Notes: generated from the letters alone by a model not told the origin. A stretch of 64,000 bases of DNA from Semisulcospira habei (GCA_036245525.1 BTPG01000007.1:125966640-126030639), one strand, 5' to 3'; numbered from the stretch's first letter, positions 41,280 to 51,724 are shown. Made by a program: numbers and translations.

Positions 41280-41342
41280 CAGAGGCATAGATTCTCATGA
41301 GCCCCTGCTGATCATTTGCGGCTCATGAGAATTCATGCCTAC
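41280..41342. mobile_element. Family C palindrome, ATTCTC subtype
   Basis: AGAGGCATAGATTCTCATGA / TCATGAGAATTCATGCCT around GCTGATCATTTGC. Confidence 0.8.
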
Positions 41343-41461
41343 GGAACTAGCTAAAGATTGTTTGCGAACTAGTTTGTCTTTTTTCAGCTACTGGCTAAAA
41401 TTACCGACAACGTCCTCCGTACACAACACATTGAGGTAAATGTTTAGCTGTCTTAATAATA

Positions 41462-41529
41462 GCAAGAGGTATAGATTCTCACGAGCCCCTGCAATCGCAG
41501 GGGCTCATGAGAGTCTATGTCCTCTTGCA
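41462..41529. mobile_element. Family C palindrome, ATTCTC subtype
   Basis: GCAAGAGGTATAGATTCTC / GAGAGTCTATGTCCTCTTGC with inner GAGCCCCTGC / GCAGGGGCTC. With the previous two, three C hairpins lie within 500 bp in the same subtype. Confidence 0.88.
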
Positions 41530-42073
41530 GACGGAAAGATTTCACAAAGAGACTCGCTCATATTTCCTTCACTAACCTCGCTACGAAACGCCAACACCTA
41601 CACGCACCGACGCACACAGAGGCTTATGTTGTCCCCACATACACTAAAGACAAAGGAAGAGGAAGAAAGTAGACGTATAACCTTTATCTATGCCCCTAAT
41701 ACAGAGTAGTTTAGGGTTTTCAGTACAGCTGAATGCTAGAAATATGACTCAGACAACAACAACAACAACACCAACAACAACAAAAACCCCAGGGCAACTG
41801 AAGATTTCAACTTTCTATTTAATTTACACGAGAAACGACAAAGAGCTGTTCATCTATGCTCCTCAGAGCGAACAGATAAGGGAGTTTCAGTCTACACACA
41901 ACCTGGGATTAGGTGGCTGCCGAGAACGACTTAATTTGCGGTCATCGGGGACTAATTGTAGCCCGCAAGTAATGGAGTGATGGAGTTTACACAACTGCAC
42001 GACTAAACTTGTGAATCGGAGAAGGGTCAACGCCCACACCTGTGCATATGCCAGGGGAACTGTACCTTAAACT

Positions 42074-42112
42074 TTTGGCGACAAAAACCGCTACCGACAG
42101 CCAAAGGATTAA
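42074..42112. mobile_element. Family B right half
   Basis: GCGACAAAAACCGCTACCG and ACAGCCAAAGGA then TTAA 42109-42112; the left half is missing. Confidence 0.75.
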
Positions 42113-42494
42113 ATAGACCTCCTCTATGCTGTAAAGGGTTATACATTCCTAATATCTTCTTTACGAATGCTTTTAGTATGACAATGCTGGACAAAACGAC
42201 TAAATGACGCAATGAAGTTTACATGTCGCGAAATGACTCATTTCACGACATACTCATACACACACCGGAAACGAAGAGCAGAAACAGTATCTCATTGAGA
42301 CAGTTTTCTGCCCTTCTTTTCCTGTGTGCGTAGGAGAGTTCCCAAGGTAATAGCAGGAAACTTCTGTTGCGTGTGTCTATTCTCACACGCATTGTAAAAC
42401 AAAGGGTAGAAAAGGCTCGGCTGAGTGATGACAACACCGACAGCCCCTTGCATCGGCGAATTTCAGCAATTAAACCCCGTTAGCGCAGATCACT

Positions 42495-42658
42495 TTAAAC
42501 TCACTCAGCCCGACGCACGTATTTCCCAAATTTTGGAGGCGTCACTAGTATGCACCTGTTGCAGGAGATGGGTCGGCGCCAAGCTAATCTGGCACTACCC
42601 TTGAATTATCATGGTCGACCCATCTCCTGCTGTAGTGCGTCAGGGATGAATGGTTTAA
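42495..42658. mobile_element. Family A element lacking one stem arm
   Basis: TTAA 42495-42498, ACTCACTCAGCCCGACGCAC, unpaired AAATTTTGGAGGCGTC, then GAGATGGGTC joins directly to GGCGCCAAGCTAATCTGG and the complete second arm, ending GCGTCAGGGATGAATGG then TTAA 42655-42658. Confidence 0.88.
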
Positions 42659-42672
42659 ACTGACAGTCCCAT

Positions 42673-42909
42673 TAAACTCCAGTCCAAAAAGGTGACAGCC
42701 ACGCGCTTAAAATGCAGAGAAGAACCCAACGGAGAAAGAAACACGATTAAAATGACATTTACAACACAATTTATTACTATTTCAACAAGCAAACTTACTT
42801 GTCTGTTTGTTGACTTTGAAAATAAATTTGATATTTCGGCCGAAATATTAATAAATTGCGTTGTAACTGTCATTTCTAAGAGCGTTTCTTTCGCCGTTGG
42901 GATCTTCTC
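42673..42909. mobile_element. Family L element, longer form, with 12-bp direct repeats
   Basis: AGAAGAACCCAACGGAGAAAG and TTTCGCCGTTGGGATCTTCT arms; centre TTTCGGCCGAAATATT. TGACAGTCCCAT occurs at 42661-42672 and 42910-42921, possibly a target duplication. Confidence 0.7.
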
Positions 42910-43012
42910 TGACAGTCCCATGTTTGCACGATTTTCATTTGATTTAATTCTCAAGCGATAGCTGTTATGACGCTATAATTAAATCCGCACAAAGGATAAA
43001 GTTGAATAAACA

Positions 43013-43061
43013 TTATCTTGCAGCTGGGTCGTGCTCGCTTTTCTCGGCTTTAAAGTGGTTA
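43013..43061. mobile_element. Family C right-end fragment
   Basis: TCTTGCAGCTGGGTCGTGC, TTTTCTCGGC, then AAAGTGG and TTAA, without a hairpin. Confidence 0.65.
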
Positions 43062-43396
43062 AAACCCATATGCGCAGCGCGTCGCACGAAGTGTCCAAAG
43101 AGGAGAGTACGAGGTGCTGATCAGTCTCATGGTGTTTTCTCACTGAAGAATACAGCATAGGGCTGGTTCATCCACTGTGCGCACTCGGGGACAAAACAGG
43201 TCGGTTTATTTTGGGGCGCTCACTCCCACCGCACGGCGGGGACTCCAATCAGGATTGTAAATCCCCACCACAAGTGTGGGAAGAAGATTAATTCAAAGGC
43301 AGTCTCTCCGTGAATTTTTTTTTTCGTGTGGATAAGTAATAGATTGTCATGAGTCCCTTGCGACCGACAGTCTACCAGTCAGTCCTTACCGTCTGC

Positions 43397-43461
43397 TCAA
43401 GAGGCATAGATTTTCATGAGCCCCTGCGACTGCAGGGGCTCATGGGAATGTATGACTCTTG
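43397..43461. mobile_element. Family C palindrome
   Basis: TCAAGAGGCATAGATTTTCA / TGGGAATGTATGACTCTTG; inner GAGCCCCTGCGACTGCAGGGGCTC is perfect. Confidence 0.85.
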
Positions 43462-43502
43462 TTTTGTTATTTATTTATTTAATTTTTTATTTTAGCCGTC
43501 AG

Positions 43503-43810
43503 ATTCACTGACACAGCTCTAAATTTAAGACAACCACTCCTTTACTTTGTATGAAAAGGCACCGATTCACATGAACCCCTGCAGTCAAATGGGCTCATGA
43601 AAATGCACGCCTCTGAGTTACCAACACAGCTCTAAATTTAACTCATTCGCGGCCAGCAACATCCGGATGCGCGGCTTAAGCCGCGCATCCGGATGCGCTT
43701 GACCGCGAAGGAGTTAAGGCAGCCGCTCACTTAACTCTATACAAAAGGCACAGATTCACATGAGCCTCTGCAGTCACAGGGGCTCATGAGAAACTGTGCC
43801 TCCTGTAGGT
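43503..43810. repeat. Tandem duplication of about 115 bp carrying C hairpins
   Basis: ACACAGCTCTAAATTTAA occurs at 43511-43528 and, split by an E element, at 43624-43641. Each copy is followed by AAAAGGCACMGATTCACATG and a C-type hairpin (43553-43614 and 43742-43808). Confidence 0.85.
43638..43717. mobile_element. Family E element with sister empty site
   Basis: TTAA 43638-43641, CTCATTCGCGGCCAGC, centre GCGGCTTAAGCCGC, right GACCGCGAAGGAG then TTAA 43714-43717. The parallel copy of the host repeat has a single TTAA at 43525-43528. Confidence 0.95.
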
Positions 43811-43811
43811 T

Positions 43812-43920
43812 GGCACAGAAGACAAAAGAAAGCAAGTGTGCTTTTGTGAAAAGCGAGTTTTCTTCGTATTTCAATGAAAATCTCGCTTTTTACGGAATGG
43901 ACTTAATTCACACGGCATTA
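43812..43920. mobile_element. Family J palindrome
   Basis: GTGAAAAGCGAGTTTTCTTC / AATGAAAATCTCGCTTTTTAC with a decayed outer right arm. Confidence 0.75.
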
Positions 43921-43999
43921 CTCATTCAGTAACACAGCTGTTCCGCCGCCACGGGAGTAAGTGGTGGGAGCTTACGCATGCGAGTAAAGAACTGGGCCC

Positions 44000-44115
44000 T
44001 ATGTTGGCGAAACACATTAACTCCATGATTGTGAAAAGCGGGATTTTCATTGTAATACAAAGAAAATTGTCCTTTTCGCAAATATGAATTTTCTATTTTT
44101 TGCATTCACTGCGTT
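44000..44115. mobile_element. Family J palindrome
   Basis: GTGAAAAGCGGGATTTTCATT / AAGAAAATTGTCCTTTTCGC; right end TTTTTTGCATTCACTGC. Confidence 0.72.
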
Positions 44116-44137
44116 GTGAAGACGACCGGGAAAAAAG

Positions 44138-44140
<3 letters not shown>

Positions 44141-44223
<83 letters not shown>
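44141..44223. repeat. (GA)n microsatellite
   Basis: About 41 GA units. Confidence 0.96.
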
Positions 44224-44227
<4 letters not shown>

Positions 44228-44291
44228 CACATCTGTATGCAAAACCGTGGGATATTGGAGGACGCGAGGTTTTCACTGTCCCAGAATCAAT

Positions 44292-44772
44292 TTAACCCCT
44301 TACATCCTGAGGCTGATTTGTTGGGTAAAATTTGCTCATTGTCTTAGGAAAGCTACGCTACAGACTGGGAGATAGCTCAACTGTTTTAGTTCAAGGGTGC
44401 AACCAGGATAACTTGGCGCCTCAGGCGCCAAGCTATACCAGCTCCACCCTTGAACCATCAGTCAAATCTATTTCAAGACAGGGCCGGATCAAGGGGGGGG
44501 GGGATGGAGGGGGTAGGGGGGTGGGTGCTTTGGTACTACAGCACGTCCCTCGGCTTTAAAAAAAATCAATTACTGCCAGTCCACATGGTCCGAGAAGGAG
44601 GGGATGCTTTAATGTTATTGTAGCACCCCCTAGAGCAGTTTCGGTTGTGGTGTTTTGAATATATATATACTAGATCCTGACAATAGAAATAAAAGTTGAG
44701 CACCACCCCCACCCCTAAAAACTGATTGATCCGGCCCTGCAAACAATGGGTGTATCAGAATGAAAGGGTTAA
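44292..44772. mobile_element. Family A element with a nested hAT-like element
   Basis: TTAA 44292-44295 then CCCCTTACATCCTGAGGC; far end GTATCAGAATGAAAGGG then TTAA 44769-44772. Stem at 44380-44465: TTTTAGTTCAAGGGTGCAAC / GCTCCACCCTTGAACCATCA, loop GGCGCCTCAGGCGCC. Confidence 0.8.
44479..44739. mobile_element. hAT-like MITE
   Basis: Perfect 14-bp inverted ends, CAGGGCCGGATCAA and TTGATCCGGCCCTG, enclosing G-rich and CCCCACCCC-rich interiors. CAGGG ends recall hAT elements, but an 8-bp duplication is not evident. Confidence 0.6.
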
Positions 44773-44802
44773 GAGCTTCCTTCTCACATTTCTATTCCAC
44801 CA

Positions 44803-45033
44803 TTAACCACTTGACTGCCAGCGGGCGCGGATTTCGAGCCTGAAACCACTGCACACTGACCCGCATTCGCGAAAAAACCCCACAAATAACACTGGACCAA
44901 ACGCGAGGACAAAAAACATTAGGACTAACAAGAGACATAAATCTTAATGAGCCCCCGCGACTGCGGGTGCTCATGAGGATTTATGTCTTGCAGATGGGTA
45001 GGTTTCGCGTTGTCCCAGATGTTCAAGGGTTAA
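44803..45033. mobile_element. Family C element, ATAAATC subtype
   Basis: TTAA 44803-44806 then CCACTTGACTGCCAGCGGG; far end CCCAGATGTTCAAGGG then TTAA 45030-45033. Hairpin 44929-44991 (AAGAGACATAAATC / GATTTATGTCTTG). Closest to the copy at 14074. Confidence 0.9.
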
Positions 45034-45339
45034 CTGTATTGTGTTCCAGGAACTGGAATGTTCTGACTTGTTCCATTTTTTAAAAATAATTTTGTTAATC
45101 TCCAAGAGACAATACAATTTCGAGCAAGGCCACGTGACCTACAAGGGTACTTCAAAAATCAAAATTTAATAAGAAATATAAGTTAATCAGTGGGCATTTT
45201 TTTATTCTTGAAAATCTGAACTAGAAAAATTATCTAATTATGGCTGACGCTTTCTCAAGGTGATAGATGAGATTGGTGCAGCAGGACATGTTTTGAGCAT
45301 CCACAATTTTTATTTTATTTTATTTTATTTTATGCAAGA

Positions 45340-45540
45340 AAAAGGTGGTCTTAAAGGACAGGTGCTCTCTCAAGAGAAGTCAAGAATGGCAAACATTGTC
45401 ACCTGTCATTAAAGACCATCGATTAGGTGATTACAGCCACATGAGTTATGACCTTTATAGCCAGGTGATATCTCAGGACGATATCACGGTCTATAATGAC
45501 AGGTGATATCCCATGAGAGTAGTCTGTCGAACGAGGTTCT
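45340..45540. mobile_element. Family F element, decayed
   Basis: AAGGTGGTCTTAAAGGACAG, CACCTGTCATTAAAGACCATC, TCTATAATGACAGGTGATATC, ending GAACGAGGTTCTGCTG. Confidence 0.7.
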
Positions 45541-45601
45541 GCTGAAGTCCCTCTGACCGTTGAAAAACAGACGACGCGCGGGGTCTGACAATATTAACTG
45601 A

Positions 45602-45806
45602 TTAAACCCCACGGCCGCGTTTCCCAAATTTTGGAGTGTCGCCTATCGTCTTTGTACCATTTGCAGGAGACGGATCGACCATGATGATTCAAGGGTAGCG
45701 CCAGATTAGCTTGGCGCCGTCAGGCGCCAAGCTAATCTGGCGCTACCCTTGAATCATCATGGTCGATCCACCTCCTGCTGTAGTGCGTCGGGGCAAAATA
45801 GGTTAC
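45602..45806. mobile_element. Family A element with paired GATGATTC change
   Basis: TTAA 45602-45605, ACCCCACGGCCGCG; right GTGCGTCGGGGCAAAATAGG then TTAC. Stem GACCATGATGATTCAAGGG / CCCTTGAATCATCATGGTC and GTAGCGCC / GGCGCTAC match each other but not the commoner sequence. Confidence 0.92.
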
Positions 45807-45945
45807 GAAAGACACGTACGTTTCAAACACAGCATTAGAAGAAGCAAACTGCCGCGTAAGAATATCACAACTGTTGCATGATACAACATGCAAAAATACC
45901 TTCACGAAACCTGCAAGATGACGCCCCAGAAAGTGTTTTGTGAAG

Positions 45946-46017
45946 TGTGTGCTGCTCTGTGATTTTGGACCTTACGGCTGTCAGCCGTAAGGTCCAAAAT
46001 CACAGACCAGCGCACAC
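45946..46017. mobile_element. Family D palindrome, near-perfect
   Basis: GTGTGTGCTGCTCTGTGATT / AATCACAGACCAGCGCACAC; TTGGACCTTACGGCTG / CAGCCGTAAGGTCCAA is exact. One unpaired base (GCTGCTC against GACCAGC). Confidence 0.93.
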
Positions 46018-46235
46018 GTGATCTCAGAAAAGCCTGGAGGAAAAGGTGTCCCTTTACAAAGAAGCATCAGCCCTCAAAATGCAAAGTAAACCGGCCATGT
46101 TCGCTTTTAAGCTTCTTTTGTGAAGCGAGAAACAGAGAAAAGTCGTCGAAATGGTGAGTGACAAAATTAACAGATTTTTTATTAAAAAAACCCGAAAAGA
46201 CCACTTCCGTCTGAGTAAAGTGATGTAAATGGCAA

Positions 46236-46300
46236 GCAAGAGGCGTAGATTCTCATGAGCCCCTGCTGCTACAGATGCTCATGAGAAACTGCGCCTCTTC
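46236..46300. mobile_element. Family C palindrome
   Basis: GCAAGAGGCGTAGATTCTC / GAGAAACTGCGCCTCTTC; GGCG / CGCC paired. Confidence 0.82.
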
Positions 46301-46477
46301 AGTTGCAGTTTTGAGGGTCTGGTTGACACTGTGTACAAGAAACGTCAGGAGCAGTCCGTCGGTTAAGTCGGTCCTCACCCTGGATGAACAATTCACATTC
46401 GCTCCAATGACAGCAGAACGGATTTTTGGGGGAAGGACAGACACTGGTCGGAGGTCAGAAGCTGGTCACGTTGCGCG

Positions 46478-46565
46478 TGTTTCGACGAAAACAGAGGATT
46501 AAAAGCCCGGACAAACATGCGATGTCGCATGTTTGTCCGGGCTTTTACTCCACTGTTTGCGTCAG
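46478..46565. mobile_element. Family K palindrome, best copy
   Basis: GGATTAAAAGCCCGGACAAA, centre CATGCGATGTCGCATG, TTTGTCCGGGCTTTTACTCC; outer CGACGAAAACAGA / CTGTTTGCGTC. Confidence 0.9.
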
Positions 46566-46819
46566 TCAAAAGTTGAGGCGCGCAGTGTTTGGCCTGCTTC
46601 CGTTGCACAGGAAGCGTATGTTATGACCGTACCACAGGCCCAAGCCAGTTTCTGGCATAAGCTTTACATTTCGGTTTTCATTCTTTGTTTTCATATATTA
46701 CATATGTAATATTACAATCGACAAGGAGAAAAAAAAATCAAGAAGAGTTTTAAACAGTTCAAAAACAAAAGCCAAGATATCAGTTGATATACAATAGAAA
46801 TCCAGAGCCTCATACTCTC

Positions 46820-46915
46820 ATTGGAAGGTAGCATTGGGCTCGAATCCCGGTGAGGTCAAAATTTGTTCGGATCCTATTCGGTGCCCCGTCTTTGAATCAC
46901 CTTCGACGTGGTGGT
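46820..46915 (+). mobile_element. tRNA-derived SINE fragment
   Basis: B box GGGCTCGAATCCCGG followed by CAAAATTTGTTCGGATCC and TATTCGGTGCCCCGTCTTTG, homologous to the SINE at 7930-8080; the A-box end is degraded. Confidence 0.75.
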
Positions 46916-46961
46916 CAACTCACGTATTGTTTAAATACTGATTGACTAACCAGTACTTTGG

Positions 46962-47053
46962 TTAACCATTTGGCTGTCGGTAGCGGTTCTTGTCGCGATG
47001 ATTCCTGCAGGAACCATCGTGACTAAAACCGCTACCGACAACCAAAGGATCAA
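46962..47053. mobile_element. Family B element
   Basis: TTAA 46962-46965, CCATTTGGCTGTCGGTAGC, centre GATTCCTGCAGGAACC, right CCGACAACCAAAGGA then TCAA. Confidence 0.92.
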
Positions 47054-47069
47054 CACCGGACACCTGACG

Positions 47070-47265
47070 TTAACCCCCTGCCTACCAGTGGACGCAGACT
47101 GTCTTTCTGAAATCATGGTAAATGCAACGCCAAAGATCCACAGCCATCAAAGTAAGATATACACAAAATGGATTCAGCAAGAGGCATATATCCTCGTGAG
47201 CCCCCGCAGTTGCGGGGGCTCATGAGGATCTATGCCTCTTGCAGTTGGGTTCCTGTTCCGTTTTT
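47070..47265. mobile_element. Family C element
   Basis: TTAA 47070-47073, CCCCCTGCCTACCAGTGG, hairpin 47177-47242 with GAGCCCCCGCAGTTGCGGGGGCTC. The right terminus (CTCGCCTGTC) has lost TTAA. Confidence 0.85.
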
Positions 47266-47405
47266 CTCGCCTGTCAAACCCAAACAAGTAATCAGACAAC
47301 ATGTAATACACATGCATTCCTGAATCAGCTCACTGCAAGTTTGTGTGCACTGGCCGTACCTTCAGGCAGAAAAATCTGTAATACTCGATACATCTACGCG
47401 TGGTC

Positions 47406-47660
47406 CCCCCCCCCCCCCCCCCCCAAGAGCAGCACCTGCTTTTGAAGTGGAGAATTCCCGCACGCATTATCCTTCGGACAAAAAATAATAATGTGACGTT
47501 TTTTCTCTATCGCGGCCTAACATGAAAAACCAGTGGTTTGTCAATAACGTAAAAAAAAAAAAAGAAGAAAAAACAAAGAAAAGAAGAAGAAAAAAAAAAA
47601 AAGACATCATGCAACAGACGCAATGTTGCCTGAAATACATTAACGTCATCTGATTCAGGG
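47406..47660. repeat. Poly(C) run and A-rich patch
   Basis: A C run of 18 at about 47406-47423, and A/AAG-rich sequence at 47547-47603. No gene. Confidence 0.8.
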
Positions 47661-47785
47661 CTAATATTTTGCAATATCTCCTTTAATAATGTTCATGTTT
47701 AATATGTCTTACAATACAGCTGGGCAAAGTAGGATGAAAACAAACACCGAACACCATGGCGTCCATATTTATCAAAGAGGTTAAC

Positions 47786-47998
47786 TTAACACATTTTGGC
47801 TCAGCGCACTACAGCAGGAGATGCATCGACCATGATAATTCAAGGGTAGTGCCAGATTAGCTTGGCGCCTTCAGGCGCCAAGCCAATCTGGCACTACCCT
47901 TGAATTGTCATGGTCGATCCATCTCCTGCAACAAGTACATAATCGTTAGGTGACACCTCTAAAATTTGAGAAATGCGGCCGTGGGGTTAAATGGGTTG
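47786..47998. mobile_element. Family A element, complete
   Basis: TTAA 47786-47789, CACATTTTGGCTCAGCGCA; stem 47815-47935 with two mismatches at most; unpaired AATCGTTAGGTGACACC; right AATGGG then TTGA. A second TTAA lies five bases left at 47781-47784. Confidence 0.92.
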
Positions 47999-48009
47999 AT
48001 TAAAGAAAT

Positions 48010-48051
48010 GTGAATGACGCAAATGTGAATGACGTAAATGTGAATGACGTA
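48010..48051. repeat. 15-bp tandem repeat, three units
   Basis: GTGAATGACGTAAAT repeated; each unit contains TGACG. Confidence 0.9.
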
Positions 48052-48123
48052 AGTTAAAATGAAACATTTTTTTCTTTCAAATTCTTCTTTTCTATTATCT
48101 AGTAGAGTTCAACCGCCTCGGAC

Positions 48124-48332
48124 CAGCGCACAGATAGCGTTGTATTTGTAGAAGGAAGTGGAGTCACTGTCACGTTACTTCGATATAAAGACGACGTGTG
48201 TTGAACTGGATTCTCATCTCTGTCAGTGTCCAAATGAACCGGCATACTAGACCTGTATGCAGCGTTTCGTAACCATCTGTTACAGGAGTGTATCTTTGAA
48301 CAGTTACGGGCGGTAGTGGACTTTAACCTGGT
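48124..48332 (+). mobile_element. Family X fragment, copy 4
   Basis: AGCGTTGTATTTGTAGAAGG, ATATAAAGACGACGTGTGTTG, ending GTAGTGGACTTTAACC. The left half is missing. Confidence 0.75.
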
Positions 48333-48382
48333 TCATACCAAATAATCATTGAGAGGTGGCTATAAAGACTGTATCAGCCGTC

Positions 48383-48489
48383 CCAGCAAACAAACGTCCT
48401 CGGGCCCACAACGGCCACAGTGGGCACGTGTACGGCTTTGCGCGAGCCCGCCACTGCGGCCGTCGTGGGCCCTAAGACGTTTTGCTCTG
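48383..48489. mobile_element. Family G palindrome, CCACAGTGGG subtype
   Basis: CAGCAAACAAACGTCCTCGG and AAGACGTTTTGCTCTG outer; GGGCCCACAACGGCCACAG / CTGCGGCCGTCGTGGGCCC inner. Strongly changed from other G copies yet still paired. Confidence 0.82.
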
Positions 48490-48504
48490 GGGGCCGGATG
48501 GGAA

Positions 48505-48635
48505 ATGGATCAGCCAAGATATTTCAAGGGTAGTGACAGATTAGCTTGGAGCCAAGGCGCCAAGCTAATCTGGCACTACCCTTGAACTATCATGGTCGAT
48601 CCATCATAGTCTCTCCAGTGAAGTCTTAAAGGTTA
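48505..48635. mobile_element. Family A element
   Basis: ATGGATCAGCCAAGATATTTC left; GAACTATCATGGTCGATCCAT right; loop region GGAGCCAAGGCGCC; ends GTCTTAAAGG then TTAA 48632-48635. Confidence 0.82.
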
Positions 48636-48895
48636 ATTGATTTGTGGGAGTTGTTCACTGTGTTCCGGCAGTTATGGGGTTAACCCTCTTGCGCGTGCAG
48701 CCACCGGCATTGTGAACACTGCAGGGGGGTTGGGGGGGGGGGGGGGGTAAATGTCTTGCCGGGCCTAATGTGACACATGTGGTTTTGTTACCGGCTATTT
48801 CCGGCGAAAACCCCGACACAGACAAATCACTCCCAGCTGGGCGTGGTCAATAATTACCTCCCTTTTTGTTCCTTCTCCAAATCGCAACGCTTCAC

Positions 48896-48942
48896 CAAGA
48901 GGCATAGATCCCCATGAGCCCCTGCAACTGCATACCTCTTGC
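48896..48942. mobile_element. Family C palindrome, collapsed
   Basis: CCAAGAGGCATAGATCCCC, then CCTGCAACTG directly to CATACCTCTTG: the inner right arm is deleted. Confidence 0.7.
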
Positions 48943-49159
48943 CTCCCAGTGTGCATCTGTGTTTCTTATACGAAAGAGGCCATGGAAAATTTTCTTTTGT
49001 GGGAAAAAAACCGCACACGCACGTGTATTTTACCGGACAGCCCCGCTACAAAGACTACTATTTTGAGAATAATATAGGACAGTGTACACACATGGGAGGT
49101 GATTCAAAAACGATAGGCAATTAATGAAAACCTCTCTTGGACACTCACCCTTCAGGCAC

Positions 49160-49205
49160 CACAACGGGAGATTATTATAGTTCAAGGGTAGTGCCTAATT
49201 CGCTT
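49160..49205. mobile_element. Family A left arm fragment
   Basis: GGGAGATTATTATAGTTCAAG then GGTAGTGCC; no partner arm. Confidence 0.6.
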
Positions 49206-49388
49206 GTTAAATAGTGTTCACAGACGCCTCCAAAAGGGCAAAAAGTCATTTCTAGGCGTGAAAGCCAACTGACACCAAATCCAACGCCTACATTTCAAGC
49301 AAAGTTAACAATACGAGAATTACCTTTCGTCTAAGTCCATGAAAAACGAATGGTCTATCCATCACCACACACTTGAATCTTATACTGA

Positions 49389-49596
49389 TTAAACCCCAAC
49401 ACTGCACAGTGGTGGCAGACCGCCGTTGTTAATTCAACACCAAAGGCCCTAAGCCGTGAAAGAAACGTGGACACAAAGTGGTATCAGCAAGAGTCATAGT
49501 TCCTCATGAGCCCCCGCAACAGCGGGGGATCATGAGGATCTATACCTCTTGCAACTGGGTGGTGTTCGCTTTTTCTCGGCAGGGAAGGAGTAGAAT
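49389..49596. mobile_element. Family C element
   Basis: TTAA 49389-49392, ACCCCAACACTGCACAG; the long arm has GTTGTTAATTCAACACC; hairpin 49487-49552 (GCAAGAGTCATAGTTCCTC / GAGGATCTATACCTCTTGC). The right terminus (CTCGGCAGGGAAGG) has lost TTAA. Confidence 0.85.
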
Positions 49597-49915
49597 TATT
49601 TTTTTCAGTCCCCCGCTTTGTGCGGTTAGTGTTGAGTTACGATTACGTCTGCCAGAGAAATAATGTGTCTAATACGGACAATGAAACAAGTCGAGAAAGT
49701 GAACGTATCACATTTGTAATCCAAAACAAATTGTAATCTAAAGAGAATTGTACTACGGGCAAAGCCCGCTACTACTCGGCAACTCTTCGCAAGGTATGCA
49801 AAGTATAACGAATTACAAGCTAAATGAAAGAAATCTAAACGGCGAATCGTTTGAGAGCGCGCGGTCGTACGTGTATTTTATGCTTCAGAAACTCACGGCT
49901 GTGAAAGAGGCGAGT

Positions 49916-49971
49916 TTAACACATTCGAGACGTGCCGCGTGTCCGGATGCGGCACGTCTCGAATGTGTTAA
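49916..49971. mobile_element. Family E minimal element, 48 bp plus TTAA pair
   Basis: TTAA 49916-49919, CACATTCGAGACGTGCCGC, 10-nt loop GTGTCCGGAT, the exact inverse, TTAA 49968-49971. The smallest and most perfect unit in the window. Confidence 0.95.
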
Positions 49972-50084
49972 CATCGTTATGGGAACGGGTCTATGACTTT
50001 GCGATCTCCCAAAATCAGATCAGCAACTGCCACAACATTTTAAAAAAATTGTAACAGATAGAGGTCTAACTTCAACACAGCTGA

Positions 50085-50205
50085 CCTGCGATAACAAAAG
50101 ACATTAATGTCCACTATTGTGAAAAGCATGATTTTCATTTTAATACATTAAAAATCTCGCCTTTCGCAAAAATAGACTTGATGTCTTTTGCCTTAATAGA
50201 ACAGA
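50085..50205. mobile_element. Family J palindrome
   Basis: ACAAAAGACATTAATGTCCA outer; GTGAAAAGCATGATTTTCATT / TTAAAAATCTCGCCTTTCGC inner; right GATGTCTTTTGCCTT. Confidence 0.8.
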
Positions 50206-50209
50206 ATGT

Positions 50210-50820
50210 CTCACGATTACCCCACTTTTTACTAACGGCGAGAAAGGACGAGAAACGACGAAATGAAGCGGCGAAAATCTGTTGCAGATTAACGGATGCG
50301 GCTAATGGCTGAAGAAAAACTGGTAATAATCCGTCTGTGCAAGGACTTCAGCTATCACGTGCACTGGACTAAACAACCTACCGCAGCGGGTTTTTTCCTC
50401 CAAAGCTGAACTGAAAAAAAAAAATCGAATTTGTTTGTACCAGAGACTACAAACTAGCACGTCTTATAAGTTGCAACACATCCCGATCGGAAGACACTGT
50501 TCGCTCAAACCTTAGAAAAGGCAAAAACCTGCTTGCGTGTAAACATCCTCTCATTGTCAATGCGTAATTGTGGTGTCACTTCACACAAGCCCGCCGCAAG
50601 GTATTTCCTCACAGCTTAAATTCATGTTTCTCACTGCTGAGTACAGTAGACTCCGTTTGTGCGTAAACTAGCGGCTACCACGTGCGGGTACACTGGACTG
50701 TCCACGCCAGCGCGTTCGCCTTTCTGCCGCTGTGACAGTTTAGCCAGTAAAGCCATGGGCAAGCATGCATGGTACGGCATACTGCGAGCGGCCGGCAACA
50801 ACACCACTCAGCAAGCTTAC
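50210..50820. other. Interval with no recognised gene
   Basis: Mixed sequence; I see no palindrome or protein-like frame. Confidence 0.4.
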
Positions 50821-50828
50821 ACTAACCC

Positions 50829-51036
50829 CTAGAGGCATAGATCCTCATGAGCCCATGCAGCCTCTTTCTCGCACGAATCAGCATCATGTACAACCTCACA
50901 TTACGGATCGTGCAACGGGGTCAGAGACTTGTGATGAGTTTGCAGCTGCAAAGGGTGATTAACGTCTGTGCCTCTCGCACACAACAGCCTCAATTGCATC
51001 CGCTGCAAGAATGCATGAGCATCTATGCCACATGCT
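50829..51036. mobile_element. Family C palindrome split by ~140 bp
   Basis: Left arm GAGGCATAGATCCTCATGAG with CCCATGCAG, then unrelated sequence, then CTGCAAGAATGCATGAGCAT and CTATGCC. The inserted stretch (about 50862-51005) is unique here. Confidence 0.6.
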
Positions 51037-51230
51037 CGCACAGCGTCACGTCTCTGAGGATTCAGCCTCCCAGGACCAATGATCAGTAAGAAAAATTCAT
51101 GCCCTTTGGCAAAAGGTTGGATATGAGTGGTATCACACATCTATTCAGCAAGCTATTGGTCGATGTCCACCGAGGACTGCATTGACAGTACTGGATGATG
51201 ATGATGAAACGTTTTTATTCAAGGCAAATA

Positions 51231-51270
51231 GATCATGACAGTTCAAGGGTGGTGCCAGAATAGCTTGAAT
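51231..51270. mobile_element. Family A left arm fragment
   Basis: GATCATGACAGTTCAAGGG then TGGTGCCAGAATAGCTTG; no right arm. Confidence 0.65.
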
Positions 51271-51536
51271 GCAAAATGAACATGAATGCGAAAAGCTTTT
51301 CGGACACTATAATGGAACAGTCATAAGGTCAATCCAAATGTAATCTTTGTAGTGTGTCAGGGATGCAAAGGCAAAGTACAGGTGGCACGTACTACACGCA
51401 CATGTAAGAATCGGGGACACAGCTCATCTACACTGAACGCAGTGGGTAACATAAATACCGCATTGATCTTTCTCTGCGGGAGATAAGCCCTGGGGGGAAG
51501 GGGAGAGACAGAGTGGAGGGAAGGGCCTGGAAAGGG

Positions 51537-51651
<115 letters not shown>

Positions 51652-51724
51652 AGCACCAAGTTCAAATTTTAAAAAAGAACGGTGGAGCCCTCTACAAACA
51701 GCCTTCCAATTCAGGAGTCATACC

